A stretch of DNA of 64,000 nucleotides, from contig NZ_RAHH01000014.1 in NCBI RefSeq assembly GCF_003602095.1, positions 84,340 through 148,339 on the forward strand, written 5' to 3'. Position numbers and translations under genes: made by a program. Numbering within the stretch: position 1 is the stretch's first letter; each line of letters begins with the position of its first letter. Under the pieces are notes generated by a model that did not search any database, was not told the DNA's origin, and was given only the letters and a program-made list of their open reading frames with translations. The DNA is from Rahnella woolbedingensis. GTDB taxonomy: Bacteria > Pseudomonadota > Gammaproteobacteria > Enterobacterales > Enterobacteriaceae. Positions 57,223-64,000 of this stretch are shown one piece after another.

Positions 57223-57242
57223 CCACGGAGAAGTGCCAGACA

Positions 57243-57905
57243 ATGAAACTGCTGATAGTTGAAGATGACGAACTTTTACGGCAGGGATTGATGCTGGCAC
57301 TCACCAGTGAAAATTATGCCTGCGACTGCGCTTCAACAGCAGCCGAGGCGCAGAGCCTGATTCAGACCAGCCAGTACAGTCTGGTGATCCTGGATTTAGG
57401 GTTACCAGACAAAGATGGTGCAACGTTGCTGCGCGAGTGGCGACGTCAGAACATTGCTCTCCCCGTTTTAATCCTTACCGCCCGTGATTCCCTGGAAGAC
57501 AGGGTCGATGGCCTTGATGCCGGGGCCGACGATTACCTGATCAAACCTTTTGCACTGGTCGAATTGCAGGCCCGCGTCAGGGCGCTTATCCGCCGTTATC
57601 AGGGACAAAGCGACAATCAGATTTCAGTAGGCAATCTGAAAATCAACTTGTCCTCGCAGCAAGCTTATCTCGACGATGCGCCAGTGGAAGTGACACCCAA
57701 AGAATTCGCCATTTTATCGCGTCTGATGATGCGGGCGGGACAGACGGTAAACCGCGAATTGCTCCAGCAAGATCTCTATACCTGGCAGGATGATTTAGGG
57801 TCTAACACCCTGGAAGTTCATGTGCATAATCTGCGACGTAAGCTCGGTAAAGAACTCATCCGCACCGTGCGTGGCATTGGCTACCGGCTGGAAATTACGC
57901 AATGA
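57243..57905 (+). CDS. pmrA: Response regulator PmrA (BasR), OmpR family
   Basis: 220 residues. Receiver domain with Asp8/Asp9, phosphoacceptor Asp51 (LDLGLPDKDG) and Lys101, then a winged-helix DNA-binding domain ending VRGIGYRLE. It resembles PmrA/BasR in sequence and sits between dacB and obgE, a position I recall for this system in Yersinia. PmrA activates lipid A modification genes against polymyxin and iron. The next gene overlaps its stop by four bases. Confidence 0.87.
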   Translation: MKLLIVEDDELLRQGLMLALTSENYACDCASTAAEAQSLIQTSQYSLVILDLGLPDKDGATLLREWRRQNIALPVLILTARDSLEDRVDGLDAGADDYLIKPFALVELQARVRALIRRYQGQSDNQISVGNLKINLSSQQAYLDDAPVEVTPKEFAILSRLMMRAGQTVNRELLQQDLYTWQDDLGSNTLEVHVHNLRRKLGKELIRTVRGIGYRLEITQ

Positions 57906-58993
57906 CCAGTATGCGCCGCCGCCTGCTGGTTATGCTGGCATTGATACTATTCGTCACTCAGCTCACCAGCGTTTTCTGGCTCTGGCATGAAAGCCAGGAG
58001 CAAATTAACCTGTTGGTTAACGACACCATTTCTGCAAAAACGCGAAACGCCCATGTTGAGAGAGAGATTGCTGAGGCGATCGCTTCGCTCATCGCCCCTT
58101 CTTTGCTGATGATGAGCATTACATTGGTTCTGTCATTTTGGGCGATCAGCTGGATTATTCGGCCACTGAATCAGTTGCAAAAACGTCTCGAAACACGTTC
58201 TGCCGATAACCTTTCGCCCCTGCCACTCAACAGTGAAATCAGGGAAATCGTTGCGGTCACCAATGCGCTGAACCAGCTATTTTCGCGTCTTTCCAACACT
58301 ATCCAGCAGGAACGGTTGTTCACTGCCGACGCGGCACATGAGCTGCGCACTCCTCTGGCTGGCGTACGGTTGCATCTGGAAATCATGCATAAAAATGGCG
58401 TGGAAGGCAGCGATACGCTGATAAGCCGTATCGACCTGCTGATGCACACCATAGAACAGTTGCTGATGCTTGCCCGTGCCGGACAGAATTTTGCGAAAGG
58501 CGAATATCAGCAAGTAGATCTCACCCGTAACGTCATTAAGCCGCTCGAAGAAGAGTTACACGAAATGCTCGATGAACGCGGGCAGAAGCTGAGTATCCGG
58601 TTACCCGACCGCGCAGAAATTCAGGGCGACGCGGTGCTGCTGCGATTAATGGTACGAAATCTGGTCGAGAACGCTTACCGTTATAGTCCGGAAAATAGCG
58701 ACATCACTATTACGATTGCGCCGAAAGATAATGGCTTCCTGATTCAGGTAGATGATGCGGGTCCGGGCATTGATGAAACCAAAGCCAGCGAACTGACACA
58801 GGCGTTTAAACGTAGTGATCAACGTTATGGCGGGAGCGGTCTGGGATTGAATATTGTGGTCAGGATTGCGCATCTGCATGGTGGCACCCTGACGTTGCGT
58901 AACCGCACCGGCAACACCGGACTCAGTGCACAATGCTGGTTACCGGATGTGGCATTACAAAGTTCGCTGACGCTAGCACCTGACGCCCGTTAA
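57902..58993 (+). CDS. pmrB: Sensor histidine kinase PmrB (BasS)
   Basis: 363 residues. Two transmembrane helices (about 8-28 and 62-86) enclose a 30-residue periplasmic loop holding two ExxE motifs, Glu30-Glu33 and Glu55-Glu58, the iron-sensing pattern of PmrB. A HAMP segment follows, then the H box with His146 (AAHELRTPL), and ATPase boxes N (RNLVENAYRYS), G1 (DDAGPGI) and G2 (GGSGLGL). The ATG overlaps the pmrA stop. Confidence 0.87.
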   Translation: MTSMRRRLLVMLALILFVTQLTSVFWLWHESQEQINLLVNDTISAKTRNAHVEREIAEAIASLIAPSLLMMSITLVLSFWAISWIIRPLNQLQKRLETRSADNLSPLPLNSEIREIVAVTNALNQLFSRLSNTIQQERLFTADAAHELRTPLAGVRLHLEIMHKNGVEGSDTLISRIDLLMHTIEQLLMLARAGQNFAKGEYQQVDLTRNVIKPLEEELHEMLDERGQKLSIRLPDRAEIQGDAVLLRLMVRNLVENAYRYSPENSDITITIAPKDNGFLIQVDDAGPGIDETKASELTQAFKRSDQRYGGSGLGLNIVVRIAHLHGGTLTLRNRTGNTGLSAQCWLPDVALQSSLTLAPDAR

Positions 58994-59026
58994 CACGCTC
59001 TTTCATCAACATGTGATTAAAAAGAA

Positions 59027-59049
59027 AAAGGCTGCCTGAGGCAGCCTTT
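59027..59049. terminator. Bidirectional terminator pmrB / obgE
   Basis: AAAGGCTGCC, loop TGA, GGCAGCCTTT; lies between convergent genes. Confidence 0.87.
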
Positions 59050-59081
59050 CTGGTTCAGCGATGAGACGCTAATACTCGGGA

Positions 59082-60272
<1,191 letters not shown>

Positions 60273-60287
60273 TCATTCGCCGGGCAG

Positions 60288-61244
60288 CTAGAGTTTAGCT
60301 ACCAGGTTTTGCTCTGTCCGACGTGGCCACCAACGATGGCCAATTGCGGAAAACATTGCACCCGCCACCACCACAAATGCCCCAAGATAACCAATGAAAT
60401 TAAGCACTGGTGCAGCAAAAAAGTCAGGCCAGGCAAGTGCCAATAAATCTGAAAATAGCAGGGTAAACAACGGGGTCAGTGTCACAAGAGCACTGACCTG
60501 AGCCGCCTGCCATCTCGCCATCGCTTCCGCTAAGGCGCCATATCCTACTAAGGTATTCGCGCCGCAAAACAACAGACAGGCAAACTGCCAGCCGCTGAGC
60601 TGTGAAAGCACCGCCGGGCTGGCCAGCGGGAGCAATGCGATAGAACATAAAGTGTACAGCAAAAACAGGATTTGCGGTGAAGCCAGTTGGCGCAGCAATA
60701 CCTTTTGCGCCACGCCGTAGATCACCCAAACCGTTGCCGCCCCGACGCCAAAAATCACACCCAGGGTGTAATCCGTCAGACGGGTAAAAATTTCAATCAG
60801 GCTGGTATTAAAAAATAATATCAGCCCGAAGATTAACATACTGGCGCCAATGACCTGCGTAACACGCATCCGCTCTTTCAGGATGATCACGCTGGCCACC
60901 ATCATACCGACGGGAGAAAGCTGACCGATAACCTGCGAGGCCGTCGGGCTGAGAAATTGCAGGGACGAACTAAAAAGAACAAAGTTCCCCAGCAATCCGC
61001 AGGTGGCAATCAGGACTAAAACCAGCCAGCGCGGCCGGCTAAAAATCGCTTTTGGCGGCAATCTGCGTCTGGCTGCAAGAATACACCCCAACACAATGGC
61101 GGCCATCGAAAACCGATACCAGACCACGGTAAAGGGATCCATCACCACTAAAACCTGCTTCATAGCGATGGGCAAAGATCCCCAGCTCATAGCAGTGATC
61201 AGCGCCAACATAATCCCAACAGGGGCCTGCGATTTCGTGTCCAT
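60288..61244 (-). CDS. yhbE: EamA/DMT-family inner-membrane transporter YhbE
   Basis: 318 residues, ten transmembrane helices in two EamA repeats (about 10-140 and 160-300). It corresponds to E. coli YhbE in sequence and position between rpmA and obgE. The transported compound is unknown. Confidence 0.9.
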   Translation of the reverse strand: MDTKSQAPVGIMLALITAMSWGSLPIAMKQVLVVMDPFTVVWYRFSMAAIVLGCILAARRRLPPKAIFSRPRWLVLVLIATCGLLGNFVLFSSSLQFLSPTASQVIGQLSPVGMMVASVIILKERMRVTQVIGASMLIFGLILFFNTSLIEIFTRLTDYTLGVIFGVGAATVWVIYGVAQKVLLRQLASPQILFLLYTLCSIALLPLASPAVLSQLSGWQFACLLFCGANTLVGYGALAEAMARWQAAQVSALVTLTPLFTLLFSDLLALAWPDFFAAPVLNFIGYLGAFVVVAGAMFSAIGHRWWPRRTEQNLVAKL

Positions 61245-61276
61245 ATCCCGCCAGAATGGGCTAACCAGAATGTAAA

Positions 61277-61302
61277 AAGCCCCGCAACGAATTGCGGGGC
61301 TT
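61277..61302. terminator. Hairpin between rpmA and yhbE
   Basis: AAGCCCCGCAA, CGAA, TTGCGGGGCTT. On the minus strand it is followed by TTTACA, a short T tail, so it may act as a partial terminator before yhbE. Confidence 0.78.
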
Positions 61303-61329
61303 ACATCTATTTACTAAAACGCGAAAAAC

Positions 61330-61599
<270 letters not shown>

Positions 61600-61605
61600 C
61601 TAATC

Positions 61606-61917
61606 TTAAGCGCTGATGCCGGTGATTTTAACGTCAGTGAACCACTGACGGTGGCCCTGCTGCTTACGATAGTGTTTACGACGACGAAACTTAACGATTT
61701 TGACCTTTTCGCCACGACCGTGAGCAACGACTTCAGCTTTAATTACACCGCCAGCTACTAAAGGCAGGCCGATGTTGATTTCTTCACCGTTTGCAATCAT
61801 CAGAACCTGATCGAATTCGATAGCTTCGCCAGTTGCAACGTCCAGCTTCTCCAGACGAATAGTCTGACCTTCGCTGACACGGTGTTGTTTACCACCACTT
61901 TGGAAAACCGCGTACAT
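61606..61917 (-). CDS. rplU: 50S ribosomal protein L21
   Basis: 103 residues, as in E. coli. [14 protein letters not shown] at the start and the basic [16 protein letters not shown] segment near 80 are invariant. The ATG at 61917 is used; the frame stays open for nine codons upstream. It is the first gene of rplU-rpmA-yhbE-obgE. Confidence 0.97.
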   Translation of the reverse strand: MYAVFQSGGKQHRVSEGQTIRLEKLDVATGEAIEFDQVLMIANGEEINIGLPLVAGGVIKAEVVAHGRGEKVKIVKFRRRKHYRKQQGHRQWFTDVKITGISA

Positions 61918-62176
61918 ATAAAACTCCGCTTTCCGCGCACTCAACTTTGTATAGTCCAGAGGGCGCTATAAATATTCACAATAGGGCGCGAATTCTACGC
62001 AAAAAATCAGCATAAGACAAGAGCACAATGCCTACAAAAGAAGAAAAAAAGCGCAGTTCTTTCGATAGCATTTATCTACACTGTTTTTCAAGTACAATCC
62101 CCTTTACAGTTAGCGCCATGTGCCAATGTGAGCCAGATCTCATTGCGGTGAAGAGAACAACAGCCGAAAAAACACA

Positions 62177-63148
62177 ATGAACCTAGAACAGATTATTGAT
62201 CTTACCCAGGACGACATGGCTGCAGTCAACGCATCCATCCTTGAACAGTTGAATTCAGAGGTTTCTCTCATCAATCAACTGGGATATTACATCATCAGTG
62301 GCGGCGGCAAACGTATTCGCCCGATGATAGCAGTACTGGCCGCCAAAGCACTATCCTACGAGGGCGATAAACACGTAAAAGTCGCCGCTCTGATTGAGTT
62401 TATTCACACCGCCACGCTCTTACATGACGACGTCGTGGATGAATCTGACATGCGTCGTGGTAAAGCTACGGCTAATGCCGCATTTGGTAATGCAGCCAGC
62501 GTGCTCGTCGGTGATTTTATCTATACCCGGGCATTTCAGATGATGACAGATCTGGAATCGCTTCCGGTTCTGGCGCTGATGGCAAAAGCGGTGAATGTGA
62601 TTGCAGAAGGAGAGGTTCAGCAACTGATTAACTGCAATGATCCGGACATCACCGAAGAAAGCTACATGCAGGTTATCTACAGCAAAACTGCGCGCCTGTT
62701 TGAAGCTGCATCACAATCCTCTGCCATGCTGGCTGGCGGGAACGATGAGCAAATTAAAGCGTTGCAGGATTACGGCCGTTATCTCGGTACCGCATTCCAA
62801 CTGATTGATGATCTGCTCGATTATGACGCTGATGGTGAAACGCTGGGCAAAAACACCGGTGATGATCTTGATGAAGGCAAACCGACGTTGCCGCTTCTTC
62901 ATGCGATGAAACACGGCGATGCTGAACAATCAGCCATGATCCGAAAAGCTATCGAAGAAGGCAACGGGCGTCATTTGCTGGAGCCTGTTCTTGCCGCGAT
63001 GCATCAGTGGGGCTCACTGACCTATACCCGCCAGCGTGCTGAAGAAGAAGCCGATAAAGCTATACAGGCGCTTCAGGTTCTCCCTGATTCAGAATATCGG
63101 GCTGCGCTTGAAGGTCTGGCGCATATGTCTGTAAAACGCGATTTCTAA
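62177..63148 (+). CDS. ispB: Octaprenyl diphosphate synthase IspB
   Basis: 323 residues, trans-isoprenyl diphosphate synthase fold. First Asp-rich motif is in LLHDDVVDESD near 83-93, second in LIDDLLDYDAD near 211-221; GGKRIRP is near 43. It makes the C40 side chain of ubiquinone and menaquinone, which connects it with ubiTUV in the window. It is divergent from rplU. Confidence 0.95.
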   Translation: MNLEQIIDLTQDDMAAVNASILEQLNSEVSLINQLGYYIISGGGKRIRPMIAVLAAKALSYEGDKHVKVAALIEFIHTATLLHDDVVDESDMRRGKATANAAFGNAASVLVGDFIYTRAFQMMTDLESLPVLALMAKAVNVIAEGEVQQLINCNDPDITEESYMQVIYSKTARLFEAASQSSAMLAGGNDEQIKALQDYGRYLGTAFQLIDDLLDYDADGETLGKNTGDDLDEGKPTLPLLHAMKHGDAEQSAMIRKAIEEGNGRHLLEPVLAAMHQWGSLTYTRQRAEEEADKAIQALQVLPDSEYRAALEGLAHMSVKRDF

Positions 63149-63198
63149 ATATATCCCGCTACCCCTGCCAGCAGGCAGGGGTAGCGGGTACTTTGCGA

Positions 63199-63558
63199 TT
63201 AAACCTCTTCAGGTTTACGTAACCGGTTAAGCATTTCCGCCACACCTTCCCGCACGATAAAAGAAATCATCGTTTCGCGTTCCGGCTCTCTCAGTTGTTT
63301 ATAACTTTCAATCCAAATTGCCAGTGGATCCTGATGAGATGTATAAACATACTCCGCAGAGTGTTCATTCATGGCCAGACTCGCCACCGCACTGCCCGGT
63401 AAACTGTCGATGTGATATTCCACCGCCCGTCCCTGTACACCCCGCCTGCGACGCTTGACCCAGCATAATCTGCGGGCCATGCCATGCACGCCTTGAGTTG
63501 ATGTTGGAAGGCCTTCTTTTCCGGTCAATTCCTTTGCAGCAAACCACTCTTTTTTCAT
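63199..63558 (-). CDS. Small protein with Mu-type helix-turn-helix
   Basis: 119 residues. The N-terminal 55 residues (KKEWFAAKELTGKEGLPTS, then GVHGMARRL and GRAVEYHIDSLP) resemble the DNA-binding domain found at the N-terminus of Mu transposase and Mu-type repressors (HTH_Tnp_Mu_1). The remaining half has no motif that I recognise. There are no other phage genes nearby, so it may be a domesticated regulator. The ATG at 63558 follows AAGGAAT. E. coli has a different Mu-like regulator, sfsB (nlp), next to ispB; this protein is not its close homologue. Confidence 0.7.
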   Translation of the reverse strand: MKKEWFAAKELTGKEGLPTSTQGVHGMARRLCWVKRRRRGVQGRAVEYHIDSLPGSAVASLAMNEHSAEYVYTSHQDPLAIWIESYKQLREPERETMISFIVREGVAEMLNRLRKPEEV

Positions 63559-64000
63559 AACATTCCTTGTATTTCTTATATAAAAATAAGAAAGGTTGTT
63601 GTTATACATTCATGACATGAGATTAATCATGATGTCCTTCCTGGCTAGTGAGCGTTTATTTTAAAGATGGCATTAACACGAGTCATTTAGGAATACAGCT
63701 ATTTAAAGAAAAGAAGATATTCAATTTTTCAGAATGCGTCTACTGATGCTTTAAAAAGTTTCCATGAATTATATTCATCAAGAGCGGTACGACACCATAA
63801 GAAAGACTTTTTCAGAAAGTTATGGAAGCAAACTCTTTATAGATATGCATAATTCACATAAAAATCAATTACAACATGAGCTTACATTAAAATATTTTTA
63901 GGAATCACTATTGCCCACTTGTTGATCAATTACTTTACGTATAATAAAAGAGATTAAACATTACAAATATCGATATAATTGCTACAAATAACAACATTTC
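63559..64000. other. AT-rich region, no firm gene
   Basis: 442 bases to the window edge, clearly richer in A and T than the rest. A 45-codon frame on the plus strand (63764-63901, starting MNYIHQERYD) has no ribosome-binding site and no recognised relative; it may be chance or a gene remnant. The composition could mean acquired DNA or a promoter region for the gene beyond the edge. Confidence 0.45.

Overview
The window is a stretch of enterobacterial chromosome. Gene order follows the E. coli ygjP-ygjR-alx-sstT, yraR-yhbPQST-ubiUV-yhbW, and deaD-nlpI-pnp-rpsO-truB-rbfA-infB-nusA-rimP to ispB blocks, with protein sequences close to those of E. coli. The two-component pair between dacB and obgE is the arrangement I remember from Yersinia, so I infer a Yersiniaceae-type organism (Rahnella, Serratia or Yersinia relative). 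No prophage, insertion sequence, integrase, CRISPR array or rRNA was found.

Layout. 1-5.2 kb: 5' end of rlmG, the metallopeptidase ygjP, oxidoreductase ygjR, a class I glutamine amidotransferase, then alx behind a yybP-ykoY (Mn2+/pH) riboswitch, and sstT. 5.2-10.8 kb: a secreted GH20 beta-hexosaminidase and the Mg2+ importer mgtA, whose leader holds a PhoP-box promoter, an 11-codon mgtL and four alternately complementary segments. 10.8-15.1 kb: trehalose locus treR-treB-treC with a perfect 16-bp operator. 15.1-18.0 kb: anaerobic ribonucleotide reductase nrdDG with two NrdR boxes exactly 32 bp apart and a likely FNR site. 18.0-18.5 kb: a ccdAB-type toxin-antitoxin pair whose antitoxin lacks the usual DNA-binding half. 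18.6-26.4 kb: C-P lyase operon phnFGHIJKLMN plus a hexapeptide transferase, behind a tandem Pho box and a 23-codon reading frame fused stop-to-start with phnF; phnCDE, phnO and phnP are absent here.

26.4-36.2 kb: yraR, yhbP, yhbQ, yhbS, ubiT, ubiU, ubiV (oxygen-independent ubiquinone synthesis), an export cassette of one HlyD-type adaptor and two ABC-2 permeases but no ATPase, and yhbW. 36.2-48.3 kb, all on the minus strand: deaD with the small gene yrbN overlapping its start, nlpI, pnp, rpsO, truB, rbfA, infB, nusA and rimP (RNA decay, ribosome maturation, initiation). 48.4-55.5 kb: tRNA-fMet, tRNA-Leu(GAG), secG, glmM, folP, ftsH, rlmE, yhbY (plus strand), greA. 55.8-64 kb: dacB, pmrA-pmrB, obgE, yhbE, rpmA, rplU, ispB and a small Mu-type HTH protein followed by AT-rich DNA.

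Most of the window is ordinary core genome. The parts that deserve a second look are regulatory or very small: the mgtA leader switch, the headless CcdA, the phnF-coupled reading frame, three 20-bp direct repeats between yhbP and yhbQ, a 19-bp inverted repeat just after tRNA-fMet, and the terminator plus sigma-E-like promoter in the greA leader. I did not find a clearly new multi-gene system.
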